A stretch of DNA of 31,699 bases from Lachnospiraceae bacterium (GCA_028694115.1 JAQUUB010000049.1:1-31699); one strand, 5' to 3'; shown: positions 22,427-31,676, counted from the stretch's first letter. Notes: generated by a model not told the origin, from the sequence alone. Made by a program: numbers and translations.

Positions 22427-24880
22427 CTATTTCTTTGTTGTTCTTCTAGTAGAAAGTTTATCTGCCGTTCCATGATCCTGGCGTTTTCCCTTTGTACTTT
22501 CTTTTTTGGTACTTGATTTTACTGGTTCTTTTTCAATGCTTTTACTTTCTTTTGCAACATTCTCTACTAATTTTTTATCAGGAGATACCGTCCTGCTCTT
22601 TTTAATTGCGGCTTTCTCTACCGATGTTTTGGTAGCTGCTTTTCGATGAACAGGAGGTTCTTTCGGAGTATCCTCCTCAAGTGGAATATATTGAAATACA
22701 GCCATTCCAAGAGGTGGAACCTTTATACGCAGAGAGTTTTCTCTTCCATCGCATTCATCCTTTTTGGATAATTTGATTCTTGGATTGGTAAATCCAAATC
22801 CGTTATATTTTTCTGCATCACTATTAAAAATTTCTTTGTATTTTCCTGCTCCTGGCACTCCTATTTTATAATTATTTCTAGGGATGTTTTCAAAGTTGCA
22901 AATGACTAACAAGGTTTCTTCTTTTACATCTGTCTTTCTAAGATATACGACTATATTTTCAATTGCAGATATATTATTAATCCATTCAAAACCTTCGGGC
23001 TTATGATCCATGTAGTAAAGAGCTCTGTTATTTTTATATAATTGATTTAAATCCTTCACATACTGATTTAATTGTTTATGATGATCATTCTCTAATAAGT
23101 CCCATTGCAGACTTCTTTCTTCATTCCATTCAGTAAACTCACCAAGATCCTGACCCATGAACAATAATTTTTTACCTGGATGTGTCATAAAGAAGCCATA
23201 TGCAGCACGAAGATTTTCAAATTTTTCTTCGATTGTTCCAGGCATTTTTCCTATTAGAGTTGACTTCCCATGTACCACTTCATCATGGGATAAGACAAGT
23301 TGGAATTTTTCACTATATGCATAAATCATACTAAAACATAATTCTCCATAGTGATGGGTACGGAATAGTGGATCATACTGCATATATCCAAGGAAATCAT
23401 TCATCCATCCCATATTCCATTTATAATCAAAGCCCAATCCACCTTCTTTTAAATCACCCGTTACCATTGGCCATGCAGTGGATTCCTCCGCTATCAGCAA
23501 TGCATCTGGCGACTGTTTTTTTAAAATGGAGTTTAAATGCTTTAAGAATTCGATGGCTTCTAGATTCTCTTTTCCACCATACATATTCGCAACCCATTCG
23601 CCGTCATTTTTTCCATAATCAAGATAAAGCATTGAAGCAACGGCATCCATTCGAATCCCATCACAATGGTATTCTTCTACCCAATATAATGCATTTGCGA
23701 TTAAATAGTTCCTCACCTCTGGCCTTCCATAATTATAGATCAGAGTACCCCAATGTGGATGATATCCCTGACGTGGATCCTGATGTTCATACAGACAAGT
23801 CCCATCAAAATTTGCAAGACCCTGGATATCTCTTGGAAAGTGAGCTGGTACCCAGTCCAATATGACACCAATATCATTTTTGTGAAGATAGTCAACAAAA
23901 TACATAAAATCTTCTGGCGTACCATAGCGACTGGTTGGTGCATAATATCCAATGACCTGATATCCCCAGGATGCATCGAGAGGGTGCTCCATGATTGGCA
24001 TTAATTCTACATGCGTATATCCCATATCCTTCACATACTCTGTTATCATTGGCGCAAGTTCCCGGTAATTATAGAAATCCCTTCCATCCTCTGGCTTCTT
24101 GAAAGATCCCAAATGTACTTCATAGATTGACATGGGCATCTCTTCTGCCTGAAAAACTTTTCTATTCTTTAGAAATTCCTCGTCTTCCCATGAGTATGAA
24201 TGAATATCACGGACAACTGATGCTGTGTCAGGACGTAATTCTGCACCAAATCCATAGGGATCTGCCTTTAAAAATGTAGTTCCATTTCTTAATTTAATTT
24301 CATACTTATAGATGGTTCCCTCTTCTACTTCAGGAATAAATAATTCAAAAATACCGGAATCCCATAATCTTTGCATTTGATGGATTCTACCATCCCATTG
24401 GTTAAAGTCAGAAACAACACTGATACGTGATGCGTTGGGAGCCCATACTGCAAAATGAACACCCTTCACTCCTTGCAGCGTCATCCTATGTGCACCTAGA
24501 ATATCATATGCGCGATAATGAATCCCTGCATTAAATTTTTTGGTATCTTTTTCTGTAATTACATTTTGAAAGGAATAGGGATCATTACACTCATAAGTTT
24601 CCCCATCAACCTTTTCCACGATATAAGTATATTTAAATGGTAGTTTTTCCTTTACAAGAATGGCATAGAACCCTTCTTCATCTACCATTTCCATCTCTCT
24701 ACTATCTTTTTTCCCTTCAATTTTTACAGATACCTTTTTTACATTAGGAATAAATGTCTGAATGAGTGTTCCTCCCTTTTGCGCATGAGCACCCATAATG
24801 TCTTTCGGATATTCCTCTTCTGAATAGGTAACCGCCTCAATTTCTGCCCAATCCATTAAATCATATAATTTTTTATTCAT
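22427..24880 (-). CDS. glgB: 1,4-alpha-glucan branching enzyme with basic C-terminal tail
   Basis: An 817-residue GH13 enzyme that makes alpha-1,6 branches in glycogen. Two beta-sandwich modules (about 1-110 and 120-225, the second CBM48-like) precede the barrel. Catalytic motifs are GIRMDAVASML (nucleophile Asp), IAEESTAWP (acid Glu) and LSHDEVVHGKS (His-Asp). The catalytic and C-terminal beta domains end near residue 705. A low-complexity tail of about 100 residues follows, rich in Lys, Ser, Thr and Glu (VHRKAATKTSVEKAAIKKSR and similar), not normal for GlgB. The start at 24880 fits family N-termini; an in-frame ATG at 24892 also has a ribosome site. It follows DUF1015 by 30 nt. No other glg gene is present. 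Confidence 0.94.
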   Translation of the reverse strand: MNKKLYDLMDWAEIEAVTYSEEEYPKDIMGAHAQKGGTLIQTFIPNVKKVSVKIEGKKDSREMEMVDEEGFYAILVKEKLPFKYTYIVEKVDGETYECNDPYSFQNVITEKDTKKFNAGIHYRAYDILGAHRMTLQGVKGVHFAVWAPNASRISVVSDFNQWDGRIHQMQRLWDSGIFELFIPEVEEGTIYKYEIKLRNGTTFLKADPYGFGAELRPDTASVVRDIHSYSWEDEEFLKNRKVFQAEEMPMSIYEVHLGSFKKPEDGRDFYNYRELAPMITEYVKDMGYTHVELMPIMEHPLDASWGYQVIGYYAPTSRYGTPEDFMYFVDYLHKNDIGVILDWVPAHFPRDIQGLANFDGTCLYEHQDPRQGYHPHWGTLIYNYGRPEVRNYLIANALYWVEEYHCDGIRMDAVASMLYLDYGKNDGEWVANMYGGKENLEAIEFLKHLNSILKKQSPDALLIAEESTAWPMVTGDLKEGGLGFDYKWNMGWMNDFLGYMQYDPLFRTHHYGELCFSMIYAYSEKFQLVLSHDEVVHGKSTLIGKMPGTIEEKFENLRAAYGFFMTHPGKKLLFMGQDLGEFTEWNEERSLQWDLLENDHHKQLNQYVKDLNQLYKNNRALYYMDHKPEGFEWINNISAIENIVVYLRKTDVKEETLLVICNFENIPRNNYKIGVPGAGKYKEIFNSDAEKYNGFGFTNPRIKLSKKDECDGRENSLRIKVPPLGMAVFQYIPLEEDTPKEPPVHRKAATKTSVEKAAIKKSRTVSPDKKLVENVAKESKSIEKEPVKSSTKKESTKGKRQDHGTADKLSTRRTTKK

Positions 24881-24910
24881 ATGCTCTCCCATCTGTATCC
24901 TTTATCCTAT

Positions 24911-26149
24911 TTATGATATATCATGAATAAATAACCCACTCCTAAGTTTTGGCTCAAACCATGTGGATTTTGGCGGCATCAGCCGATTATCATCAGCAAC
25001 TGCAAAGAGCTCTGCAATGGATGTTGGATACATGGAAAATGCAACCTGACAATCCGTATGTACTCGCTTTTCAAGTTCCTCTAATCCTCTGATTCCACCT
25101 ACAAAGTCGATGCGTTGATCTGTTTTACTATCTCCGATTCCAAGTATTGGTGCAAGTAAATATTTTTGAAGAATCGAAACATCAAGACCTTCTACTGCAT
25201 CCTGATCCATGATATTTGGTTTCGCCTGTAATTGATACCATTCATCTCCCACATACATTCCAAATTCACCTTTTCTTTTGGGAGATACCTGATTTGCTCC
25301 CATCCTGGTTACATCGAAATTTTCTTCTATTTTTAATAGTAGTTCTTCTTTACTAAGTCCATTTAAATCTTTAACTACACGATTATAATCCATAATCATT
25401 AACTCTTCATCTGGAAATAATACGGATAAGAAATAATTGTATTCCTCACTTCCTGTATGCTTGCTATTCTGCTCTCTCCTCATTTGACAGACCTTTACTG
25501 CTGATGCACATCTATGGTGTCCGTCTGCAATATAAATCTCATTGATTTGCGAGAATTCTTTTCGTATTTTTTCAATATTCAGGCCGCTTTTAATAATAAA
25601 CACACGATGACGGATTCCGTCATCAGATACAAAATCATATAAAGGGGAGTCCTGTTTCGTTTCTTCAACAATTTCATTCAAGACTTTTCTTGCTCGATAT
25701 GCCAGAAATATGGGTCCTGTTTGCGCATTGCAAACATCCACATGCTTTATTCTGTCTATTTCTTTATCGGCTCTTGTGTTCTCATGTTTTTTTATCATAC
25801 AGGTTTCATAATCGTTCGATGATGCACAGGCAACAATCCCCGTCTGCACTCTGCCATTCATGGTAAGTTCATATAAATAATAAGCTTCTTCTTCCTCTTG
25901 TATAAAAGATTCTTCCTCTATCATTTCCCGCAAAATATCATGGGCCTTTTGATAGACTTTGGAATCATAGGTATCTACTTCCTCCGGAAATTGTGTTTCT
26001 GCACGATCAATTTTCAAAAATGAATATGGCTCCTTAAGCACCTCTGCCTTAGCCTCTTCACGGTTATAAACATCATATGGTAATGCTGCAATTCTTACTG
26101 AAATATCTTGTCTGGGGCGTATTGCCCGAAACGGTTTCATATCTGCCAT
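24911..26149 (-). CDS. DUF1015 family protein
   Basis: A 412-residue cytoplasmic protein of the DUF1015 family. The N-terminus MKPFRAIRPRQDIS and the ALPYDVYNREEAK segment are typical, and the family core IADGHHRCASA (about residues 210-220) contains histidines that could bind metal or substrate. The start at 26149 has GAGGTGA 8-9 nt upstream; the frame extends to 26212 without support. No signal peptide is present. The function is not settled to my knowledge. Members often lie near serA/serC in Firmicutes, as here about 1.7 kb away across two genes, so a link to serine metabolism is a reasonable inference. It is followed closely by glgB. Confidence 0.9.
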   Translation of the reverse strand: MADMKPFRAIRPRQDISVRIAALPYDVYNREEAKAEVLKEPYSFLKIDRAETQFPEEVDTYDSKVYQKAHDILREMIEEESFIQEEEEAYYLYELTMNGRVQTGIVACASSNDYETCMIKKHENTRADKEIDRIKHVDVCNAQTGPIFLAYRARKVLNEIVEETKQDSPLYDFVSDDGIRHRVFIIKSGLNIEKIRKEFSQINEIYIADGHHRCASAVKVCQMRREQNSKHTGSEEYNYFLSVLFPDEELMIMDYNRVVKDLNGLSKEELLLKIEENFDVTRMGANQVSPKRKGEFGMYVGDEWYQLQAKPNIMDQDAVEGLDVSILQKYLLAPILGIGDSKTDQRIDFVGGIRGLEELEKRVHTDCQVAFSMYPTSIAELFAVADDNRLMPPKSTWFEPKLRSGLFIHDIS

Positions 26150-26267
26150 AACGTCACCTCGACCTATTATTTTCTCTTTATCTATTATTGCATGCAACCA
26201 CGCTTTTTTCAAGTTTTAATCAGCAAGTCCATTCCTGCACCACTCGATTCATTTGTCCACTCACTTT

Positions 26268-27026
26268 TTACATAAAAGGAAACAATATTTCATGAGGGAG
26301 TAATTTTGCCACTATATGAAAAATCTTCATGGATAATCCGTATATGGAACAATTTTTTCCATGCATGGCATCGTATAATGCTTTTTTTGTTACATCCGAT
26401 GCTTCCACCATAAACCACCTTTTAAAACGCTTTGCTTTATTGTATTTTTCAGCTACTTCAAAGAAACCTGTTCTCACCGGTCCTGGACAAACCGCAGTAA
26501 CTGTAATTCCATATTGTTTAAGTTCATAATTTAATGCTTTTGAAAGACTTAATACATAAGATTTTGTTGCAGCATAGACAGCAAATCCAGGCTTAGGTGT
26601 AAATGCTGCCGAAGATGCAACATTAATAATATGAGACTTTTTTGTCATAAAAGGCAGTATCGCATAGGTAAAGGATGTCAGGGCTTCACAGTTTAAGCGA
26701 ATCATACCAATGTTATCTTCCTGATTGATTTCTTTAAAGTTGCCAATCATTCCATAACCTGCTGAATTGACCAAGATACCAACTCTGGCATTCACTTCTT
26801 TCATGGAACTAATTATAATTTCTTTTGATTCTTCCTTTGTAATATCACAGGGAAAAAAGCGTGCTTTCTTTCCTGCTCGTGTAATCATTTCCTTTATCTT
26901 TTTTAATTCATTTTCTCTTCTGGCAATTAACCACACCTCATCAATCGTTGAAAAAGAATCTGCAATTTGAACTGCAAATTCACACCCTATTCCCGACGAA
27001 GCACCCGTAATAATCGCTATTCTCAT
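26268..27026 (-). CDS. Short-chain dehydrogenase/reductase (SDR)
   Basis: A 252-residue classical SDR. The cofactor loop is IITGASSGIGCEFA at the N-terminus, NSAGYG matches the structural NAG motif, and the catalytic Ser/Tyr/Lys set is SSAAFTP with VYAATKSYVLS (Tyr-x3-Lys). PGPVRTGFF is the typical post-catalytic loop. The C-terminus (IFHIVAKLLPHEILFPFM) is hydrophobic and may touch the membrane. GAGGGAAAG precedes the ATG at 27026; the frame continues to 27080 but lacks a better site. It has its own promoter and precedes DUF1015 by 118 nt. The substrate is unknown; acyl-chain or ketone reductases share this form. Confidence 0.9.
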   Translation of the reverse strand: MRIAIITGASSGIGCEFAVQIADSFSTIDEVWLIARRENELKKIKEMITRAGKKARFFPCDITKEESKEIIISSMKEVNARVGILVNSAGYGMIGNFKEINQEDNIGMIRLNCEALTSFTYAILPFMTKKSHIINVASSAAFTPKPGFAVYAATKSYVLSLSKALNYELKQYGITVTAVCPGPVRTGFFEVAEKYNKAKRFKRWFMVEASDVTKKALYDAMHGKNCSIYGLSMKIFHIVAKLLPHEILFPFM

Positions 27027-27085
27027 ACTTTCCCTCATTTCTGCTCTACTTTTGCATGATTTAAAAACGATAAATTTCAAAATAT

Positions 27086-27114
27086 ATTATATCTAATTAT
27101 TTTCAAATAGTAAA
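27086..27114 (-). promoter_or_regulatory. Promoter of the SDR gene
   Basis: On the minus strand TTTACT (complement of 27109-27114) and TATAAT (complement of 27086-27091) are 17 nt apart, 60 nt before the SDR start codon. It diverges from the small-protein promoter about 75 nt to the right. Confidence 0.6.
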
Positions 27115-27188
27115 CAAATCATCAGATTTCTTGTTATAAGCTCATCCATGTATCATATTGTTTTTAGTTTACATAAAGTTTGTTTGCT

Positions 27189-27217
27189 TTGACAACAATT
27201 TCTTTGCGTGCTATAAT
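27189..27217 (+). promoter_or_regulatory. Consensus promoter of the 94-residue protein
   Basis: A perfect TTGACA (27189-27194) and a perfect TATAAT (27212-27217) are separated by exactly 17 nt. The start codon is 60 nt further on behind AGGAGG. This is the best sigma-A promoter in the window and predicts strong expression. Confidence 0.9.
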
Positions 27218-27277
27218 TTTTTAGCAAATAGTCAAGGATACTTGATATACACATCGACATGCACAGGAGGATCTATT

Positions 27278-27562
27278 ATGACAAATGAAGATAGAGATAT
27301 TATAGTAAGAATAAATAAATATGCTGAGGAGGTTTTAAAAGGTATTGACCCTCAAAACACACGTATTTCCTTTCAAATACAGCAGCTATCTCCTATTTTA
27401 AAATCAATTGCTGATGAAAAAGGAATGTCTTTAGAAGATATGTTTATTAAATATATGGATTTGCAAACGGAATTTGCAAAAGAAAATTCGGACAAGTTCA
27501 AAGAAGACTATGCCGATCTTGGAACTTTTGATCTGAATACTGGAAACTTCGCAAATCCTTAA
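27278..27562 (+). CDS. Small hypothetical protein, 94 residues
   Basis: I do not recognise this protein. It is hydrophilic and largely helical in appearance, with no signal peptide, no membrane segment and no cysteine. The middle part (NTRISFQIQQLSPILKSIAD, then EKGMSLEDMFIKYMD) resembles a compact helical bundle, and the C-terminus is acidic and aromatic (DYADLGTFDLNTGNFANP). The start at 27278 follows AGGAGG by 7 nt; an open frame reaches upstream to 27158 but overlaps the promoter. It stands alone on the plus strand between SDR and serA, with a consensus promoter and its own terminator. Such a setting suggests an abundant, independently regulated protein. Confidence 0.75.
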   Translation: MTNEDRDIIVRINKYAEEVLKGIDPQNTRISFQIQQLSPILKSIADEKGMSLEDMFIKYMDLQTEFAKENSDKFKEDYADLGTFDLNTGNFANP

Positions 27563-27620
27563 AAATAATCTATCATATTAATGATTTTAAAATATAATTT
27601 CTTATATTATGATATGCATA

Positions 27621-27664
27621 AAAGAAAGCATAACTACCCAACTGGCGGTTATGCTTTTCTTTCT
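27621..27664 (+). terminator. Bidirectional terminator between small protein and serA
   Basis: AAGCATAAC (27626-27634) pairs with GTTATGCTT (27648-27656) around a 13-nt loop. The plus strand continues TTCTTTCT and the minus strand TCTTTTATG, so it can serve both the small protein gene and the convergent serA. Confidence 0.78.
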
Positions 27665-27691
27665 GAAATTATTTTCAACAAATGTAATTAT

Positions 27692-28870
27692 TCATAAGTC
27701 AGAACCGTCCCCGATTACTCTCACGCGAAATACCCCATCGATTACTTTTAGCTTATTTACGATTTCATCCGTTACTTTTGAATCTACGTCAAACATGGTA
27801 TATGCGACTTCACCCTTTGATTTATTGTTGAGCTCTGAGATGTTAATACCTAAATCTCCAAAGGCAGCTGTAAATTTTGTAATCATATTAGTGATATTCT
27901 TATGGAATACCACAATACGGCCTTCTTTATCACAGACACCCATATCACAAGATGGGAAATTGACAGAGTTCTTGATATTACCATTTTCTAAGTAATCTCT
28001 TAACTCCTTAACAGCCATAACTGCACAATTATCTTCTGATTCTTCTGTAGATGCTCCTAAATGAGGAATTACAATACATCCTTCTGCTCCAACCGTTGTT
28101 GGATTAGGGAAATCAGTAACATATTTGTGGATTTTGCCAACCTTCAATGCGGACACTACTGCATCCTCATCTACAAGTAAGTCTCTGGCAAAATTTAAAA
28201 TAACCACATTATTCTTCATTAATTTAATTGCTTCTGCATGAATCATTTTCTTTGTTGCATCCATCAGTGGTACATGGATGGTAATAAAATCACAGTTTGC
28301 ATAAATTTCTTCTACATTATATACATGATGAATATCTCTTGATAAGTTCCATGCAGCATCTACAGATATGTAAGGATCATATCCATAAACCTCCATGCCA
28401 AGATGCTTTGCTGCATTTGCAACCTTAACACCAATCGCACCAAGACCAATGATACCTAATTTTTTACCACTAATTTCTGTTCCAGCATAAAGTTTTTTCT
28501 GCTTTTCCGCTGTTTTTGCAATATTTTCTTCCTCTGTCTGAGTGGCAACCCATTCGATTCCACCTATGATATCTCTAGATGCCAATAGCATTCCTGCTAT
28601 TACTAATTCTTTTACCCCATTTGCATTTGCGCCAGGAGTATTAAAAACAACAATTCCCTTTTCTGCACATTTATCAAGTGGAATATTATTCACTCCTGCT
28701 CCTGCTCTTGCAATTGCTAAAAGATTTTCAGGAAGCTCCATGTCATGCATACTGGCACTTCTTACAAGTACACCATCTGCATCCTTCATTTCATCACATT
28801 TTACATAGTTTTTATCAAATCCATCAAGACCTACTTTCGCAATCGGATTTAAACAATTGTATTTAAACAT
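27692..28870 (-). CDS. serA: D-3-phosphoglycerate dehydrogenase
   Basis: A 392-residue enzyme that oxidises 3-phosphoglycerate to 3-phosphohydroxypyruvate with NAD, the first committed step of serine synthesis. The NAD loop is GIIGLGAIGVKVANAA (about 140-155). Catalytic-site motifs are NFARDLLVDEDA (Arg), and IPHLGASTEESEDN (His). A C-terminal ACT domain (about 315-392) suggests feedback by serine or another amino acid. The N-terminus is shorter than in E. coli SerA and begins directly with the substrate domain. The ATG overlaps the serC stop codon as TAATG, so translation is coupled. Confidence 0.95.
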   Translation of the reverse strand: MFKYNCLNPIAKVGLDGFDKNYVKCDEMKDADGVLVRSASMHDMELPENLLAIARAGAGVNNIPLDKCAEKGIVVFNTPGANANGVKELVIAGMLLASRDIIGGIEWVATQTEEENIAKTAEKQKKLYAGTEISGKKLGIIGLGAIGVKVANAAKHLGMEVYGYDPYISVDAAWNLSRDIHHVYNVEEIYANCDFITIHVPLMDATKKMIHAEAIKLMKNNVVILNFARDLLVDEDAVVSALKVGKIHKYVTDFPNPTTVGAEGCIVIPHLGASTEESEDNCAVMAVKELRDYLENGNIKNSVNFPSCDMGVCDKEGRIVVFHKNITNMITKFTAAFGDLGINISELNNKSKGEVAYTMFDVDSKVTDEIVNKLKVIDGVFRVRVIGDGSDL

Positions 28871-29952
28871 TATGCATTCTCCTTCTCGAACTTCTTCATA
28901 AATTCGACTAATTTTTCTACGCCTTCGATTGGCATTGCATTATAAATACTTGCTCTCATACCGCCGACTGATCTATGACCTTTCAAGCTTTCAAGTCCCT
29001 GTGCTTTTGCTTCTTTTACAAATTTAGCATCCAGTTCATCACTTCCAGTTACAAATGGCACATTCATAAGCGAACGATCTTTCTTCTCAACGGTTCCCTT
29101 AAACAACTTGCTTTCATCAAGAAAATCATAAAGAACTTTTGCTTTCTTTTCATTTAATTCTTTCATTGCAGAAAGGCCGCCCATTTTTTTAAGCCATTTG
29201 AAAACTTTACCACAGATATAAATACCATAAGCTGGTGGCGTATTATAAAGGGATTCTGCATCACTGTGTGTTTTGTATTTTAACATCGTAGGTGTACCTG
29301 GTAAGGTATCTTCCGTAATCAAATCTTCACGAATAATTACAATCACTACACCTGCTGGACCTACATTTTTTTGAACTCCGCCATAAATAACTCCATATTT
29401 TGAAACATCCACTGGCTCAGATAAGAAGCAAGAAGAAACGTCAGAAACTAATAGTTTACCCTTTGTATTTGGTAATTCTTTAAATTTTGTACCATAAATG
29501 GTATTGTTTTCACAAATATATACATAATCAGCATCCTCAGAAATTGGTAGATCAGAACAATCAGGAATATAAGAAAAAGTCTTATCTTCGCTGCTTGCAA
29601 TTTTATTTGCTTTTCCATAAATGCAAGCTTCCTGATATGCTTTTTTTGCCCACTGACCTGTTACAATATAGTCAGCAACTCCATTTTTCATTAAGTTCAT
29701 TGGTATCATTGCAAACTGCTGGCTTGCTCCACCTTGAAGAAAAAGCACTTTATAATTATCAGGGATATTCATTAGATCCCTTAAATCTTGCTCTGCTGTC
29801 TTTATAATTTGATCATAAGTCTTGGATCGGTGACTCATTTCCATTACTGACATACCTGAACCATCGTAATCAAGCATTTCTGCTGCAGCTTCTTTTAATA
29901 CTTCTTCAGGTAGCACTGCGGGACCTGCCGAAAAATTGTACACTCTACTCAT
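28870..29952 (-). CDS. serC: Phosphoserine aminotransferase
   Basis: A 360-residue PLP enzyme of the class V aminotransferase group that converts phosphohydroxypyruvate and glutamate to phosphoserine. The N-terminus YNFSAGPAVLPEEVL is the family hallmark, GGASQQFAMIPMNL binds phosphate/PLP, and the PLP lysine is in YGGVQKNVGPAG. HRSVGGMRASIYNAM is the typical substrate-binding C-terminal motif. The start at 29952 is chosen because AGGAG is about 10 nt upstream; an in-frame ATG at 29961 is only 2 nt from it. It leads the serC-serA operon. The phosphatase for the last step (serB) is not in the window. Confidence 0.95.
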   Translation of the reverse strand: MSRVYNFSAGPAVLPEEVLKEAAAEMLDYDGSGMSVMEMSHRSKTYDQIIKTAEQDLRDLMNIPDNYKVLFLQGGASQQFAMIPMNLMKNGVADYIVTGQWAKKAYQEACIYGKANKIASSEDKTFSYIPDCSDLPISEDADYVYICENNTIYGTKFKELPNTKGKLLVSDVSSCFLSEPVDVSKYGVIYGGVQKNVGPAGVVIVIIREDLITEDTLPGTPTMLKYKTHSDAESLYNTPPAYGIYICGKVFKWLKKMGGLSAMKELNEKKAKVLYDFLDESKLFKGTVEKKDRSLMNVPFVTGSDELDAKFVKEAKAQGLESLKGHRSVGGMRASIYNAMPIEGVEKLVEFMKKFEKENA

Positions 29953-30044
29953 TTCTTTCATTCTCCTCTTTTATATATTGTATTATAATATGTAATTGCA
30001 AAAATATTATTTCACAATTATCATGAATAACTATATCGAAATCT

Positions 30045-31454
30045 TTACTTATCTTGATAATACATAATTACCGGCGTACCTATTGTGACTTTATCAAAGA
30101 TCTTTTCCGCTGTTTCCTTTGGTAAATTAATACATCCATGAGAACCGCCATCTTTATAAATGTCTCCGCCAAATTTTTTGCGCCAATTCGCATCATGTAA
30201 TCCGATATTGCCGTAAACAGGCATCCAGTAATTTACAAACGCAGAATAGTTGGCACCCTTTAATGTTCTGTTTTTTTGTTTCATATAAATATAACAGATT
30301 TTCTCAGGAGTTCCACGTCCTCTATTGACTGCTCCAGTCACTACATCTGATTTTAAATAGAGCATTCCATCACAATAATAATATAGCATTTGGTTTGACA
30401 TATCAACCTCAATATAGGTATCACCAATCTCACCTGTTCCAATATCTAATTCGCTAGGCATAAAAAACGGTGCACGTTCTTGATTAATATGAAATAAAAC
30501 GGATGATATAATCTGCGACTTCTCCGCTTCCCTGTCTACCAGATATCCATAAGTACCATTATTAACGGATACACTTTTTCCATTGCTTGATTTAAACTCA
30601 CGATCTTTTCCCAGTGTATCAAAGGTATCTCCAATTTTATCTGCATATTGTTCTACTTTGTTTTCACTGATTGTTAGATCACCTAGTTCATCCAAGATAA
30701 ATGCACCTTTCTCATCTACCTGTAGGAATTGTGCAATTTCTTTTCTGCCAATTGTCAGCGAATTATCATCTGTAATATATGTAATTTTCGTTGATTGTGC
30801 TGCTTCTACCTTATCAAATAGTGCTTTTGTCTCTTCCATCTGCTCACTAATCAAATAGGATTTATAACTATCTTTATCTGATAAGTTAACCACTGACTTA
30901 CTTTGGTTCATTGCTTCTAAAATAATATTTACAAGCTTTTCAGGATCAATTGCATTTTGAGTTTCATCTATTAGTTCATAACCATCTTCACCCATAACAA
31001 TCGAAACAGTTGGTGATTTTTGTTTGGAAGCCTGCTGATAAATAGACAATTCTTTAATTTTATTAATTGCCTGCTCCTTTTGATAGGACCCTGTACCATC
31101 AATTTGTTTCTGATGATCTGATAAGAAATCAGCTCCCCATAAAAAAGGATTTTGCTCACTCATCATATGATTTAGTGAGTTTTTGTAGTCTTTTTGATAT
31201 TGAAAATCGTTGCCATACAGAATTTCTACCGTCCCGTCAGGCTCAATAATTTTACACTGATATTCATTTTCCTGTTCCATCAGAAGGGTATTCATAGCCT
31301 CTACGGTCTGGCCTGTACCATATTTCCCATTAATCCAGGTACCAAAGGAAAAGGTATCTTTGTAATAGATACCCATTCCAAGATAAGCAAGAATTATCAG
31401 TAGCAAGGAAATAAGTATCCTCAGGATATTCTTATTCCGACTTTTGTCTGTCAT
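30045..31454 (-). CDS. L,D-transpeptidase (YkuD) with peptidoglycan-binding-like domain
   Basis: A 469-residue membrane-anchored cell-wall enzyme. A short basic N-terminus precedes one transmembrane helix (about 11-30). The extracellular part has a region of about 60-330 resembling the PG_binding_4 repeats that often precede YkuD, with GTGSYQKEQAI and EIAQFLQVDE segments. The C-terminal YkuD domain spans about 345-468 and contains IGLHDANWR and the catalytic SHGCINLP with Cys441. It forms 3-3 cross-links or attaches proteins to peptidoglycan. The ribosome site is weak (GGAAG well upstream). The second copy of the palindromic repeat chain begins 23 nt upstream of its start codon, so it lies in the 5' region. 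Confidence 0.9.
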   Translation of the reverse strand: MTDKSRNKNILRILISLLLIILAYLGMGIYYKDTFSFGTWINGKYGTGQTVEAMNTLLMEQENEYQCKIIEPDGTVEILYGNDFQYQKDYKNSLNHMMSEQNPFLWGADFLSDHQKQIDGTGSYQKEQAINKIKELSIYQQASKQKSPTVSIVMGEDGYELIDETQNAIDPEKLVNIILEAMNQSKSVVNLSDKDSYKSYLISEQMEETKALFDKVEAAQSTKITYITDDNSLTIGRKEIAQFLQVDEKGAFILDELGDLTISENKVEQYADKIGDTFDTLGKDREFKSSNGKSVSVNNGTYGYLVDREAEKSQIISSVLFHINQERAPFFMPSELDIGTGEIGDTYIEVDMSNQMLYYYCDGMLYLKSDVVTGAVNRGRGTPEKICYIYMKQKNRTLKGANYSAFVNYWMPVYGNIGLHDANWRKKFGGDIYKDGGSHGCINLPKETAEKIFDKVTIGTPVIMYYQDK

Positions 31455-31476
31455 ACCTATTCACTCTTCCAAACAC

Positions 31477-31676
31477 GCCGCTTCATGCGGCATAATAATC
31501 AGTAAGAAGAAGGCGCTTGCGACTTCTTCCTGTGTGAAACTTAGATATACTTAGCATGGTACTTTCATGCGCTAGTATATCTTTTCACACTTTCAAACAT
31601 GCCGATGCGGCATGCTCTCCTTCGTCGTGCCTTTCGGCACAAATAATTAATGAAATCAAGTAAAAAATCTTGATTT
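31477..31676. repeat. Modular palindromic repeat element, copy 2, six stem-loops
   Basis: From left to right: GCCGC-ttcat-GCGGC (31477-31491); GAAGAAG-CGC/GCG-CTTCTTC (31506-31529); GTGTGAAA ... TTTCACAC with inner AGATATACT / AGTATATCT and GCATG / CATGC (31532-31590); CATGCCG-atg-CGGCATG (31598-31614); GTGCC-tttc-GGCAC (31627-31640); AAATCAAG / CTTGATTT with T tail (31653-31676), terminator-like on the plus strand. The second and third units match copy 1 almost base for base, and ACAAATAATTAATGA (31639-31653) repeats the 15 bases before the GAAGAAG hairpin of copy 1. No coding frame is present. Confidence 0.85.

Noticed and set aside
23368..23865. 165-codon open frame on the plus strand
   Set aside because: It is antisense to the catalytic core of glgB, which has clear conserved motifs; composition is His/Pro/Leu-rich as expected for a shadow.
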